DNA of 64,000 nt from Desulfitobacterium_A sp035539115 (GCF_035539115.1 NZ_DATLJA010000084.1:10286-74285); one strand, 5' to 3'; shown: positions 1 through 7,943, numbered from the stretch's first letter. Notes: generated by a model from the letters alone, not told the origin. Numbers and translations: made by a program.

Positions 1-410
1 TTGTTGCTGCTGACCTGGGGGTGGAGACTCAAGAGGGGTTTAGTCCTTTGGAGGCGTTGGATTTTGGTTCCACTCGAGTTCAAGCTGATCCAAGCCTCGT
101 AAATCGAGTGATTCAGGTCTTGCGCGCAGCGCGGCTACCAGTTAATACGGGGCCTATAATCACAGTATCTACAGCGACCGGTACGGCTGCTAGTACGGCA
201 GAAATGTCGAGACGAGTGCCTGGGGTTGCTGCTGAGGGGATGGAGGGGTATGGTGTTGCTCTAGCAGCCTATAGTTTTGGAGTGCCTGTTTTGGAGATCC
301 GTGCTATCTCGAATCAAGTCGGTCCACGTGACCGGAACGAGTGGCGTATGAAAGAAGCTTTTGACGTTTTGACGAAAGCTTACTCAATATTATTGGAGGG
401 GTTACTATGA
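1..410 (+). CDS. mqnB: Futalosine hydrolase, C-terminal part (5' end outside window)
   Basis: Removes the base from futalosine (or aminodeoxyfutalosine) in the futalosine route to menaquinone; cytoplasmic. The frame is already open at base 3, upstream of the GTG at 21, so this is the 3' part of a longer gene. The visible part has features of the nucleoside-phosphorylase-like fold: a Gly/Thr-rich stretch (TVSTATGTAAS) and the segment EGMEGYGVALAAYSFGVPVLEIR, in the position where the family binds the nucleoside through a Met-Glu pair. Its stop overlaps the mqnD start in ATGA, which implies translational coupling and supports the pathway call. The N-terminus and promoter cannot be judged. Confidence 0.85.
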   Translation, partial: VAADLGVETQEGFSPLEALDFGSTRVQADPSLVNRVIQVLRAARLPVNTGPIITVSTATGTAASTAEMSRRVPGVAAEGMEGYGVALAAYSFGVPVLEIRAISNQVGPRDRNEWRMKEAFDVLTKAYSILLEGLL

Positions 411-1249
411 ATATCGCTTTTTCTCCTTGTCCTAATGACACATTTATTTTCCACGCTTGGGTACACGGTCTCATATCTGGGGCGCCGAAACTTGACGTAA
501 CTTACGCGGATATCGATATCACGAATAGCTTAGCAGCCAGCTCCAATGGGCCGGATGTGGTAAAAATTTCGTACGCGGCACTACCCTGGGTGTTATCCGA
601 GTATGCATTGCTCCCTTGCGGAGGCGCGTTGGGTAGAGGCTGTGGGCCATTGGTATTGACATCAAATAAAACAGATGTTGATAAGGGACCAGCAGTATTG
701 GCTGGCCGACGAGTGGCTGTACCGAGTGAACGATCTACCGCCTACTTATTGTTTAGGCTGTGGGCAGCCCAACAGGTGCCAGGCGGCGTAGGTGAGATTG
801 TGGTGATGCCCTTTCAAGAGATTATGCCAGCGGTCCGCGATGGGAAAATCAATGCGGGGCTTGTCATCCACGAAGCACGCTTTACTTACCCTGCGTATGG
901 TCTAAAGCTCTTAGCCGATATGGGAAGCTGGTGGGAGTCTGATACCGGTCTACCCATTCCACTAGGGGCAATTATTGCTCGCCGATCCATGGATTTAGAG
1001 GCTATTTCTGGTTGGATCCGAGCGTCAGTCCGATATGCCTGGGCACATCCAGAGGCATCCCAGGAATATGTACTCCAACACGCCCAAGAGTTGTCCACAA
1101 AGGTAGCAAATGCTCATATCAATCTTTATGTCAATGAATTCTCAGAGGATTTAGGTGCAAAGGGGTATAAGGCAATTGCTGCCCTCCTGAGCCGCGCGGT
1201 ACAAGAAGGGTTAGTACCCAAGTTTGATTTAGCAGCCCTGCGTGCATAA
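407..1249 (+). CDS. mqnD: 1,4-dihydroxy-6-naphthoate synthase
   Basis: Converts cyclic dehypoxanthine futalosine to 1,4-dihydroxy-6-naphthoate, a late ring-forming step of futalosine-dependent menaquinone synthesis; cytoplasmic. The 280-residue length is normal for the family. The N-terminus MNIAFSPCPNDTFIFHAW is the family hallmark, and the protein has the periplasmic-binding-protein-like fold of the MqnA/MqnD group, including a conserved His in the GLVIHEARFTY segment. The start overlaps the mqnB stop by 4 nt. A strong hairpin follows. The rest of the pathway (mqnA, C, E) is not in the window; a ubiX-like gene lies 31 kb away. Confidence 0.93.
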   Translation: MNIAFSPCPNDTFIFHAWVHGLISGAPKLDVTYADIDITNSLAASSNGPDVVKISYAALPWVLSEYALLPCGGALGRGCGPLVLTSNKTDVDKGPAVLAGRRVAVPSERSTAYLLFRLWAAQQVPGGVGEIVVMPFQEIMPAVRDGKINAGLVIHEARFTYPAYGLKLLADMGSWWESDTGLPIPLGAIIARRSMDLEAISGWIRASVRYAWAHPEASQEYVLQHAQELSTKVANAHINLYVNEFSEDLGAKGYKAIAALLSRAVQEGLVPKFDLAALRA

Positions 1250-1303
1250 ATCATCAAAGAAGGAGTCCGTTAAATTAAATACGGGCCCTTTTTTTATTTA
1301 CAT

Positions 1304-1350
1304 AAAGACCTCCTATGATAGTTTTTACATTCTATCATAGGAGGTCTTTT
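1304..1350. terminator. Bidirectional rho-independent terminator
   Basis: Perfect 18-bp inverted repeat (1304-1321 and 1332-1349) with a 10-nt loop and T-rich flanks on both strands. It lies between mqnD (+) and the convergent SASP-like gene (-), so it can end both transcripts. Confidence 0.85.
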
Positions 1351-1400
1351 GCTTGTTCGTTTGTCAAGCGCCAGTTCATTCAGAAGGATTATACCGGCAA

Positions 1401-1616
1401 TTATCCGTTTTGATTTTGTTGACTTCCAGATTGCAGGTCACGCTGAATGTCTTGTTTAATTTTTTGAGTGTCTGAGGCTGTTCCACTAGTCATTGATGTT
1501 CCTAATGTACCTGCTTGTTGGCCTTGTTGACCTTGTTGGTTAGCAGATTGTAAGTCACGCTGAATGTCTTGTTTTATTTTTTGTGCATCCGTACCCATTT
1601 GCTTTTGATTTGGCAT
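1401..1616 (-). CDS. Probable gamma-type small acid-soluble spore protein
   Basis: A 71-residue, Gln-rich, very hydrophilic protein with two near-identical units (KIKQDIQRDLQS), separated by a QQGQQ-rich linker and ending in QQNQNG. Gamma-type SASPs, which are amino-acid stores degraded in germination, have this organisation: two Gln/Asn-rich repeats with little other sequence. The start is set at the ATG at 1616 because an excellent ribosome site (AGGGAGGTG) lies 6 nt upstream; the GTG at 1625 falls inside that site. The spore call is supported by the divergent spoVA operon next door. It could also be another low-complexity spore-coat or core protein. No function is proven by sequence alone. 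Confidence 0.65.
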   Translation of the reverse strand: MPNQKQMGTDAQKIKQDIQRDLQSANQQGQQGQQAGTLGTSMTSGTASDTQKIKQDIQRDLQSGSQQNQNG

Positions 1617-1738
1617 ATTTAACACCTCCCTACATTACTATCTCCATTGGTGTTCTTTTTATTTATAGAAATAATTAGTAATGATTTTTGCGTAATTAGC
1701 TTTTATTATAAATTAGCTTAATTTTTTTCGGCTTTACA

Positions 1739-1767
1739 GAATTACTAATCTCTTATTAGACATAATA
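1739..1767 (+). promoter_or_regulatory. Candidate sigma-G promoter of the spoVA operon
   Basis: GAATT (1739-1743), 17 nt, then CATAATA (1761-1767). The -10 fits the forespore sigma-G consensus CATWHTA; the -35 is one base off GHATR. The position (27 nt before the first gene) and the forespore function of the operon support it. This is a reading by eye. Confidence 0.5.
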
Positions 1768-1793
1768 AAGGGTGGGACAAGGAGGATGATTGT

Positions 1794-2000
1794 ATGACCG
1801 TTGCTTCTCAAGTTAAACAAACTCTGACAAGTTTGAAAGGGGCCCGTGGCACCTTGAGAGTATATAGTACTCAAACAAGAGATGAGGAAACAAGGGCGAT
1901 GTTTACAGACGCACTGGAAGTAACTCACTCAATTATCGACGATCTGGAAAGCAGATTGAAGACGCTTGAATTTGAAGAACCCCAATACAAAGGGAACTAA
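1794..2000 (+). CDS. DUF1657 family protein, first gene of spoVA operon
   Basis: A 68-residue soluble helical protein of the DUF1657 family. The shape is typical: N-terminal TVASQVKQTLTSLKGA, central YSTQTRDEETRAMF, and the C-terminal signature EEPQYK. The same ending (QEPQYK) occurs in the paralogue at 4774-4980. DUF1657 genes commonly flank and punctuate accessory spoVA (spoVA2mob-type) operons in spore formers; the biochemical role is unknown. The ribosome site AGGAGG lies about 7 nt before the ATG. The next gene begins within 20 nt of the stop, so they are co-transcribed. A third DUF1657-like unit is fused to the end of the next protein. Confidence 0.85.
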   Translation: MTVASQVKQTLTSLKGARGTLRVYSTQTRDEETRAMFTDALEVTHSIIDDLESRLKTLEFEEPQYKGN

Positions 2001-2016
2001 AAAGGCAGGTATGCTT

Positions 2017-2874
2017 ATGCAAGAATGGGCACAAATATTTTTAAAATCAATCAGTCTATTTATAGTAGTCTGGGCAGCGACAAGGTTAATCGGCAAAAGA
2101 AATTTGAGCCAAATCAATCCTTTTAATTTTATAAGTCTGATCATAATAGCAGTTGCCGCATCATTAATGTCTTTAAATCTTATCCCCTTTCTGTATGGTT
2201 TTATCGTCTTAGTGATCTGGGTAGCCTTCCCGATAGCTCTGGATTATCTGTCAATTAAGAGTAAAACAATGCATCAGTTAATCAATGGCAAAGAAGCCGT
2301 GTTAATAAAGCATGGCAAGGTTATGGAAGAAAATCTTCTGAGCGTACGCATGACCGGAGAAGACCTCTTAGCTCAACTTCGTTCTAAAAACGCGTTCAAT
2401 ATGGCTGATGTAGAATTTGCCGTGATGGAGACAAACGGGAGTATAAGTTCTTACTTAAAATCAGACAAAAAACCAGTGACCTCACACGATCTCGGGAGAA
2501 AGGTCGCCCCCCAGGCTGAGCCGCAAACGATCGTTCTGGATGGCAACCTGTTAGAAGAACCATTGGCTTCCTTAGGACTTAATCCGCAGTGGTTAAATAT
2601 TGAACTCGATAAAATAGGAGTTGCCCTTGAGAACGTATTCCTCGCTCAAGTTGACTCATCGGGAGATTTATACCTCGACCTTTTTGACGATGCTGTACAA
2701 CTCCCTCAATCAAAAGTCAAAGAGCTGCTCTATGCCACCCTGGAAAAAAGCCAGGCTGATTTTTCAACGTTTGCTCTGCAAACAGTGGATGAGGAAGCAA
2801 AGGCTATGTATTCGAAGAATTCACAGAAACTCCAAGATCTTCTCAATAAATTACAACCTTACTTATTGCATTAA
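2017..2874 (+). CDS. 2Duf-like spore membrane protein (DUF421/YetF + DUF1657 fusion)
   Basis: About 286 residues. Three hydrophobic segments (about residues 5-25, 38-55 and 58-75) are followed by the soluble YetF/DUF421 domain (LINGKEAVLIKHGKVMEENL, then MADVEFAVMETNG). The last 45 residues (FSTFALQTVDEEAKAMY) align by eye with the two stand-alone DUF1657 proteins of the same operon, so this is a DUF421-DUF1657 fusion, the arrangement called 2Duf in spoVA2mob operons. 2Duf is known to affect wet-heat resistance and permeability of the spore inner membrane in Bacillus. ATG 2017 is chosen because the AAGGCAGG site is 7 nt upstream; ATG 2011 is an alternative. An extended frame from 1966 would overlap DUF1657 and is unlikely. 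Confidence 0.8.
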   Translation: MQEWAQIFLKSISLFIVVWAATRLIGKRNLSQINPFNFISLIIIAVAASLMSLNLIPFLYGFIVLVIWVAFPIALDYLSIKSKTMHQLINGKEAVLIKHGKVMEENLLSVRMTGEDLLAQLRSKNAFNMADVEFAVMETNGSISSYLKSDKKPVTSHDLGRKVAPQAEPQTIVLDGNLLEEPLASLGLNPQWLNIELDKIGVALENVFLAQVDSSGDLYLDLFDDAVQLPQSKVKELLYATLEKSQADFSTFALQTVDEEAKAMYSKNSQKLQDLLNKLQPYLLH

Positions 2875-2885
2875 GGGGTGCTATT

Positions 2886-3365
2886 ATGTCCAGCAAAAAG
2901 AAAAAGAAGCTTTCGCCTACCCAGCAGGAATACCAGAAATTCGCTCAGGAAAGAGAGCCGAAAAGACCGATTCTATTGAACTGTGTTAAAGCTTTTTTCG
3001 TGGGAGGGTTGATTTGCACTTTCGGTCAAGCGCTCCAAATGTTCTTTGTTCAGTATTTTCATTTCTCTCAAGAAGGGGCTGCGAATCCTGCAGTGGCAAT
3101 TCTCATCATGATTACTGTTTTGCTTACAGGCTTCGGTGTTTTTGACCATATTGCCCAGTTTGCCGGTGCGGGTACCGTTATTCCTATTACGGGCTTTGCC
3201 AATACTATCGCTTCAGCAGCTATTGAACATCAAACGGAAGGCTATGTTCTGGGGGTTGGAGGCAATATGTTCAAACTTGCAGGACCGGTCATTGTTTATG
3301 GCATTTTCTCGGCTTTTGTTGTTTCTATCGTCGTTGTAACTCTAAGAGCATTGGGTGTGATGTAA
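2886..3365 (+). CDS. spoVAC: Stage V sporulation protein AC
   Basis: A 159-residue integral membrane protein. After a lysine-rich cytoplasmic head (SKKKKKLSPTQQEY) come about four hydrophobic segments, with the SpoVAC signature FFVGGLICTFGQ near residue 38 and the AGAGTVIPITGFANT block near residue 97. SpoVAC is part of the SpoVA channel that moves calcium-dipicolinate into the forespore and releases it in germination; Bacillus SpoVAC behaves as a mechanosensitive channel. It sits between the 2Duf-like gene and spoVAD. The stop TAA is directly abutted by the spoVAD ATG. The length is normal for the family. Confidence 0.95.
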   Translation: MSSKKKKKLSPTQQEYQKFAQEREPKRPILLNCVKAFFVGGLICTFGQALQMFFVQYFHFSQEGAANPAVAILIMITVLLTGFGVFDHIAQFAGAGTVIPITGFANTIASAAIEHQTEGYVLGVGGNMFKLAGPVIVYGIFSAFVVSIVVVTLRALGVM

Positions 3366-4370
3366 ATGTTAAAAGGTCACCAAACTTGGGTCTTTGAGTC
3401 AAAACCAACCATTATAGCTTCAGCTGCAGTGGGGGGGCCCTATGAAGCCAAAGGCAATTTAGCAGCGGATTTTGATCTTCTCCATGGAGATATCCGACTG
3501 GGTCAAGATAGCTATGAAAAAGCGGAACAGAAACTACAGGAGCAAGCGTGTGAGACAGCCATTAAAAAAGCCAAGATGAAGAAGGAAGATGTTCAGTTTC
3601 TATTCAGCGGGGATTTAATCAACCAGATTGTTCCCAGCAGTTTTTCGGCTCGGACTCTCTCTGTTCCTTATCTGGGGCTTTATGGGGCATGTTCTACTTC
3701 AATGGAAGGTTTGTCTCTGGCCTCCCTTTTAATCGATAGCAAATTTGCCCAGAATGCCCTAGTCTGCGCATCCAGTCATAATGCGGCTTCAGAAAAACAG
3801 TATCGATATCCAACGGAGTATGGCTCCCAAAAGCCGCCTACAGCCCAGTGGACGGTAACGGGCGCGGGTGCCGCTTTAGTTGCAGCTCAAGGTGAGGGTC
3901 CACGAGTAACCGCATCAACGATAGGGCGTGTGATTGATATGGGCCTTACGGATCCCTTTAACATGGGTGCAGCCATGGCACCCGCAGCAGTCGATACGAT
4001 TGAAGCCCATTTTAGAGATTTAGAGCGAGACCCGAGTTACTATGACCTTATTGCCACGGGTGACCTTGGAAGAGTGGGACACCGAATTGCGGGCGACTTG
4101 TTGAAAAAGCATGGACTTAACCTCCCGGAAGAGATATTTACCGATTGCGGAGTATTGATCTACAAGGAAGATCAATCGGTTGTCTTGGCAGGAGGAAGTG
4201 GCTGTGGTTGTTGTGCAGTAACAACCTTTGGGCACTTTCTGAATCGGATGCGCAAGGGAGAGCTAAGAAAGATTTTAGTCATTGCCACAGGCGCTTTACT
4301 CTCTCCGATGTCTTACCAACAGAAAGAAAGTATCCCTTGTATTGCTCATGCCGTAAGCATTGAGATCTAG
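3366..4370 (+). CDS. spoVAD: Stage V sporulation protein AD
   Basis: A 334-residue soluble thiolase-fold protein that binds dipicolinic acid and is held at the spore inner membrane with the other SpoVA proteins. Diagnostic segments are the LYGACSTSMEGLSLA loop, where thiolase-like enzymes carry their Cys, the GAGAALVAAQGEGPRV strand, and the C-terminal GGSGCGCCAVTTFGHFL block. The ATG follows the spoVAC stop without a gap, so translation is probably coupled. The gene order C-AD-AE is canonical. Confidence 0.95.
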   Translation: MLKGHQTWVFESKPTIIASAAVGGPYEAKGNLAADFDLLHGDIRLGQDSYEKAEQKLQEQACETAIKKAKMKKEDVQFLFSGDLINQIVPSSFSARTLSVPYLGLYGACSTSMEGLSLASLLIDSKFAQNALVCASSHNAASEKQYRYPTEYGSQKPPTAQWTVTGAGAALVAAQGEGPRVTASTIGRVIDMGLTDPFNMGAAMAPAAVDTIEAHFRDLERDPSYYDLIATGDLGRVGHRIAGDLLKKHGLNLPEEIFTDCGVLIYKEDQSVVLAGGSGCGCCAVTTFGHFLNRMRKGELRKILVIATGALLSPMSYQQKESIPCIAHAVSIEI

Positions 4371-4386
4371 AGGAGATGGTTTTCAA

Positions 4387-4740
4387 ATGGAAAAGTTTAT
4401 CTGGGCTTTTATCATAGGCGGTTTGATTTGTGTCATTGGACAGTTACTACTCGATGGGCTAAAACTAACTCCAGCCCATACGACCTGTACCTTAGTCGTT
4501 GTAGGAGCGATTCTTGGCGGTTTAGGCCTTTATGACCCCCTTGTTAAGTTTGCCGGGGCTGGAGCCTCGGTACCTATCAGTAGCTTTGGCAATTCCTTAG
4601 TCAAGGGTGCTTTGAAGGAATTTGAAGCTTCAGGTCCGATCGGGGTTTTTACCGGTATCTTTCAGATTACAAGTGCCGGTATTTCTTCGGCAATCATTTT
4701 TGGTTTCCTGGGGGCGCTTATATTCAAGCCTAAAGGTTAA
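4387..4740 (+). CDS. spoVAE: Stage V sporulation protein AE (AEb type)
   Basis: A 117-residue membrane protein with about four hydrophobic helices, related in sequence to SpoVAC of the same operon: FIIGGLICVIGQ matches FFVGGLICTFGQ, and AGAGASVPISSFGNS matches AGAGTVIPITGFANT. It is the third core subunit of the dipicolinate channel. ATG 4387 is used because the AGGAG site begins right after the spoVAD stop; this gives the usual family length, whereas an upstream extension to 4360 would overlap spoVAD. Confidence 0.92.
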   Translation: MEKFIWAFIIGGLICVIGQLLLDGLKLTPAHTTCTLVVVGAILGGLGLYDPLVKFAGAGASVPISSFGNSLVKGALKEFEASGPIGVFTGIFQITSAGISSAIIFGFLGALIFKPKG

Positions 4741-4773
4741 ACTCTGAATGACTCTACGAGGGGAGGTGAAAAA

Positions 4774-4980
4774 ATGACCGTTGGAACACAAATGGAACAG
4801 GCTATCGCCACTGTCCAAAGCGCAGCTGCATCGATGAAGACTTTTTCTTTAGAAACTCAGGATCAGCAGGCTAAACAAACCTTTGAGCAACTCGCCCAAA
4901 CTTTTGATTCTGCACTTAATCAGTTACAAGGAAGAGAGCAGTATGTTCAAGCTCAGGAACCCCAGTACAAACAACAATAA
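4774..4980 (+). CDS. DUF1657 family protein, last gene of spoVA operon
   Basis: A 68-residue paralogue of the DUF1657 protein at 1794-2000 (TVGTQMEQAIATVQSAAASM against TVASQVKQTLTSLKGARGTL, and a shared EPQYK ending). It has a strong ribosome site (GGGGAGGTG) 5-6 nt before the ATG. It closes the operon, which thus starts and ends with DUF1657 genes and carries a third copy fused to the membrane protein. Function unknown; the association with spore membrane genes is the only clue. A terminator hairpin follows at about 5012-5063. Confidence 0.85.
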   Translation: MTVGTQMEQAIATVQSAAASMKTFSLETQDQQAKQTFEQLAQTFDSALNQLQGREQYVQAQEPQYKQQ

Positions 4981-5011
4981 TTTTTGTCCTTTGTCTAAAT
5001 AAGTAGACAAC

Positions 5012-5063
5012 AAAAGGAGGAAAAGAGGGAATCTCATAAGTCTGAGATTCTTCTTTTCCTTTT
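5012..5063 (+). terminator. Terminator of spoVA operon
   Basis: Imperfect long inverted repeat: 5012-5036 against 5043-5063, with a perfect core AATCTCA/TGAGATT and a 6-nt loop, followed by a T-rich stretch. It lies 30 nt after the last DUF1657 stop. Confidence 0.65.
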
Positions 5064-5211
5064 AGTCTTTTATATATTTGATTTCAAAATTTTTTGTCTA
5101 ATGAGTATAAACGGTTGTGTTTTGACACATAGCAATATATTACTCTTACTCGTCTTGTTTTATTCAGTTCAGTTGATGTAATAAATGAGGTCTATTAGAG
5201 CCAACTTGTTC

Positions 5212-5240
5212 TTTACATAAAACATCTCAAGGCATATACT
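5212..5240 (+). promoter_or_regulatory. Candidate sigma-A promoter for the thiC leader
   Basis: TTTACA (5212-5217), 17 nt, TATACT (5235-5240), about 20 nt before the first base of the TPP aptamer. Found by eye; spacing and position are right. Confidence 0.55.
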
Positions 5241-5261
5241 GTTTCTATAAATTAAATAATT

Positions 5262-5350
5262 GCGTGCTAGGGGTGCCCTTCTGGGGCTGAGAAAGAGACA
5301 ACTCTTATCCCTTTGAACCTGATCTGGTTAGAACCAGCGTAGGGAAGCCA
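5262..5350 (+). promoter_or_regulatory. TPP riboswitch (THI element)
   Basis: Contains the conserved THI-box blocks in order: GGGGTGCCCTTCTGGGGCTGAGA (5270-5292), ACTCTTATCCCTTTGAACCTGATCTGG, and GTTAGAACCAGCGTAGGGAAGC. These are the pyrimidine-sensing and pyrophosphate-sensing helices of the thiamine pyrophosphate aptamer. With the terminator at 5388-5416 it should stop thiC transcription when TPP is plentiful. Confidence 0.95.
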
Positions 5351-5387
5351 AAGTTTCTGATGTTCTATGAAGAACTTCAGCGCTATT

Positions 5388-5416
5388 AACAGCTTACCTG
5401 CGGTAAGCTGTTTTTT
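5388..5416 (+). terminator. Riboswitch-controlled attenuator of thiC
   Basis: Perfect 11-bp stem (5388-5398 with 5402-5412) with a 3-nt loop, followed by a run of T. It lies between the aptamer and thiC, so it is the expression platform. Confidence 0.85.
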
Positions 5417-5479
5417 GACGTAAGGATGCCTAGCAAGCGTTAAAGAAATTTAAAGTATTAATGAGGAGATGGAAACATC

Positions 5480-6763
5480 ATGGCAACACAAATGGAGGCT
5501 GCGAAACGCGGAGAGATCACGGAAGCGATGCAAGTGGTAGCTCGTAAGGAAAATTTATCGGCAGAGGAGATCAGGGCAAGAGTAGCCGCTGGAACAGTCG
5601 TGATTCCTAAAAATCAGCATCACCACAGTATCGATCCAGAGGGAGTAGGCCAAGGACTAAAAACAAAGATCAATGTAAATTTGGGAATTTCCAAGGACTG
5701 TGCCAATATGGATAACGAGTTGGATAAAGTTCGTAAAGCCTTGGAAATGAAAGCCGAAGCCATTATGGACCTGAGTAACTATGGTAAAACGGCTTTGTTT
5801 CGGGAGAAGCTGATTGAAATGTCCCCAGCCATGATTGGAACCGTACCGATGTATGATGCAATTGGCTATTTAGGTAAGAAACTTGAGGATATTACGCCTC
5901 AAGAATTTTTAGCAGTAGTTGAAAAACATGCTCAGGATGGCGTCGATTTTATGACGATTCATGCGGGCCTTAATCGCCAAACGGTGGAGCACTTTAAACG
6001 GACTTCCCGGGTAACCAATATCGTGTCACGAGGCGGCTCCTTACTCTATGCCTGGATGGAACTGAACCAGGCCGAAAACCCTTTTTATGAGTATTTTGAC
6101 GAGGTACTGAATATTTGTGCGGAACACGATGTAACTCTAAGTTTAGGAGATGCCTGTCGGCCGGGCAGCATTACAGACGCGACGGATGCTTCCCAAGTTG
6201 AAGAGTTGATCGTCCTCGGAGAGTTAACCCAAAGAGCTTGGGACCGGAATGTGCAAGTTATGATTGAAGGGGCAGGACATATGGCTTTAAACGAAATCCA
6301 AGCTAATGTATTATTAGAGAAAAAACTTTGTCATGGAGCTCCATTCTATGTCTTAGGCCCCTTAGTAACGGACGTAGCCCCAGGCTATGATCATATTACG
6401 AGTGCTATTGGAGGGGCAATTGCTGGGGCAGCAGGGGCCGACTTCCTCTGTTATGTAACTCCAGCCGAGCATCTGCGTCTGCCAACGCAAGAAGATATGA
6501 GAGAAGGGATCATTGCTGCCAAGATTGCGGCTCATGCTGCCGATCTCGCCAAAGGCGTTCCTGGAGCCGCCGAATGGGATAGGGCGATGAGTACAGCCAG
6601 GCAAGCCTTAGATTGGCCTAAAATGTTCGATCTAGCAATCGATAGTGAGAAGGCTGAACGTTATCGGCGAGAATCTTCTCCGACACTTGATGACAGTTGC
6701 ACAATGTGTGGGGAAATGTGTTCAATGCGTCTTATGAATAAATTTGTAACCAAAAAGAAGTAA
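5480..6763 (+). CDS. thiC: Phosphomethylpyrimidine synthase
   Basis: Radical-SAM enzyme that rearranges aminoimidazole ribotide to hydroxymethylpyrimidine phosphate for thiamine. The 427 residues fit the short clostridial/archaeal form without the N-terminal extension of the E. coli enzyme. Family segments include NVNLGISKDCANMDNELDK, DFMTIHAGLNR, SRGGSLLYAWM, IEGAGHMALNEI and GPLVTDVAPGYDHITSAIGGA. The cluster-binding cysteines lie at the very C-terminus in SCTMCGEMCSM, spaced C-X2-C-X3-C as read here; the usual description is C-X2-C-X4-C. Expression should follow the upstream TPP riboswitch. No other thi gene is adjacent. Confidence 0.96.
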   Translation: MATQMEAAKRGEITEAMQVVARKENLSAEEIRARVAAGTVVIPKNQHHHSIDPEGVGQGLKTKINVNLGISKDCANMDNELDKVRKALEMKAEAIMDLSNYGKTALFREKLIEMSPAMIGTVPMYDAIGYLGKKLEDITPQEFLAVVEKHAQDGVDFMTIHAGLNRQTVEHFKRTSRVTNIVSRGGSLLYAWMELNQAENPFYEYFDEVLNICAEHDVTLSLGDACRPGSITDATDASQVEELIVLGELTQRAWDRNVQVMIEGAGHMALNEIQANVLLEKKLCHGAPFYVLGPLVTDVAPGYDHITSAIGGAIAGAAGADFLCYVTPAEHLRLPTQEDMREGIIAAKIAAHAADLAKGVPGAAEWDRAMSTARQALDWPKMFDLAIDSEKAERYRRESSPTLDDSCTMCGEMCSMRLMNKFVTKKK

Positions 6764-6788
6764 GACTAGTCCCCATTCGGAGTATAGG

Positions 6789-6830
6789 CGAAAACGAGGT
6801 AACCCATAGGTATAGGTTACCTCGTTTTCG
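6789..6830. terminator. 16-bp perfect inverted repeat after thiC
   Basis: Arms at 6789-6804 and 6815-6830 are perfectly complementary with a 10-nt loop. The T-run lies within the 3' arm (CGTTTTCG) and not after it, so it may be a transcript-stabilising hairpin as much as a terminator. Confidence 0.6.
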
Positions 6831-6930
6831 CGTATCGGCATGGGTAACTTGTGTTGTCGTGCAGGTTGAAGTACACTAATTTCATGACGAGAGCAGTCCG
6901 CTCCTATTATAAAAGAAAGAGGCTTCGAAA

Positions 6931-7326
6931 ATGACAGGCACAGTAATAAAAGTAACAAAGAGTTTCACCTTTGATGCGGCACACTTTTTACCCAACCACA
7001 AGGGAAAGTGTGCCAAAATGCATGGGCATACGTATAAATTGGAGGTTACCGTTGTTCGTGAAGATGGGAAATTGATGGATAGCGGCTCAGATGAGGGTAT
7101 GGTTATTGACTTTTCTGACCTCAAGGCGATTGTGAAGGCAGAAGTTATTGATAAAGTGGACCATAACGTTTTAAATGAAGTATTTTCCTTTAGAACAACA
7201 GCGGAGAATATGGCTGCTCATATTTTTGACGTTTTGACTGATAAATTGCGGCCCCTTGGTGTTAAAGTGGCGAAAATTAAATTATGGGAGACTCCAGACT
7301 CCTGTGCGGAAGTAGATTATGAATAA
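6931..7326 (+). CDS. queD: 6-carboxy-5,6,7,8-tetrahydropterin synthase
   Basis: Makes 6-carboxytetrahydropterin from dihydroneopterin triphosphate, an early step of 7-deazaguanine (queuosine/preQ1) synthesis; cytoplasmic. It is 131 residues. Zinc ligands are visible as His18 (FDAAHFL) and His31/His33 (KMHGHTYKLEV); Cys27 is the catalytic cysteine; DHNVLNE (about residue 78) and the C-terminal ETPDSCAEV complete the active site. The frame overlaps queE by 8 nt, so the two are coupled. queC, queF and queG are not in the window. Confidence 0.95.
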   Translation: MTGTVIKVTKSFTFDAAHFLPNHKGKCAKMHGHTYKLEVTVVREDGKLMDSGSDEGMVIDFSDLKAIVKAEVIDKVDHNVLNEVFSFRTTAENMAAHIFDVLTDKLRPLGVKVAKIKLWETPDSCAEVDYE

Positions 7327-7921
7327 AATGAATATCCAGTATCCGATCATTGAGGTATTTACGAGTATTCAAGGTGAAGGATTTCATATGGGAAAGGGAG
7401 CTACCTTCCTTCGGGTTGCGGGATGCAATCTAAGGTGTAGTTGGTGCGATACTTCATATTCCTTTGATTTATCCAAAGCCCGATGGATGAGTGCCCAAGA
7501 AATTGTGGACGAAATTCAAATGCCCCATCAGCGTATCGTTATTACCGGTGGTGAACCCACCCTATACGATCTAGGCCCCTTAGTACAAGAATTGCATAAG
7601 AGGGGTAAATATGTGGCGATCGAAACGAATGGTACGAACCCAATACCCGTTGAGTGGGAGATTGATTGGATTACTGTATCCCCGAAACCAGGGAGTGAAT
7701 TTGCCTTAGCTTGTCATGCAGACGAATTGAAGTATGTAGTGGATGATGAATTCAGCATTGACTCGATAACCGACCGCGATATGCCTGAGGGAAGGATATT
7801 TCTTCAGGTAGAAAGTGGACGACCTGAGTCAGCTCAAAAAGGATATGATTTAATCAATCGTTATCCCGAACGTCGATTACGAATGGGAATCCAATTGCAT
7901 AAAGTTCTTAATGTAAGGTAA
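7319..7921 (+). CDS. queE: 7-carboxy-7-deazaguanine synthase
   Basis: Radical-SAM enzyme that turns 6-carboxytetrahydropterin into 7-carboxy-7-deazaguanine, the step after QueD. It is 200 residues. The cluster motif C36-X3-C40-X2-C43 (GCNLRCSWCDT) is present, with the substrate motif FTSIQGEGFHMG upstream and ITGGEPTLYD for SAM binding. This spacing is the classical one. The start overlaps the end of queD; an ATG three codons later is an alternative. Gene order QueD-QueE supports the call. Confidence 0.95.
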   Translation: MNKMNIQYPIIEVFTSIQGEGFHMGKGATFLRVAGCNLRCSWCDTSYSFDLSKARWMSAQEIVDEIQMPHQRIVITGGEPTLYDLGPLVQELHKRGKYVAIETNGTNPIPVEWEIDWITVSPKPGSEFALACHADELKYVVDDEFSIDSITDRDMPEGRIFLQVESGRPESAQKGYDLINRYPERRLRMGIQLHKVLNVR

Positions 7922-7943
7922 TGACGAAACGGGGAGGGAAAGT

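Noticed and set aside
886..1098. Minus-strand frame inside mqnD
   Set aside because: Shadow of a well-recognised gene in another frame.
6840..6930. Possible preQ1 riboswitch before queD
   Set aside because: Looked for the short preQ1-I pattern (C-rich loop and A-rich tail) and the type II pattern; no convincing match in this leader.
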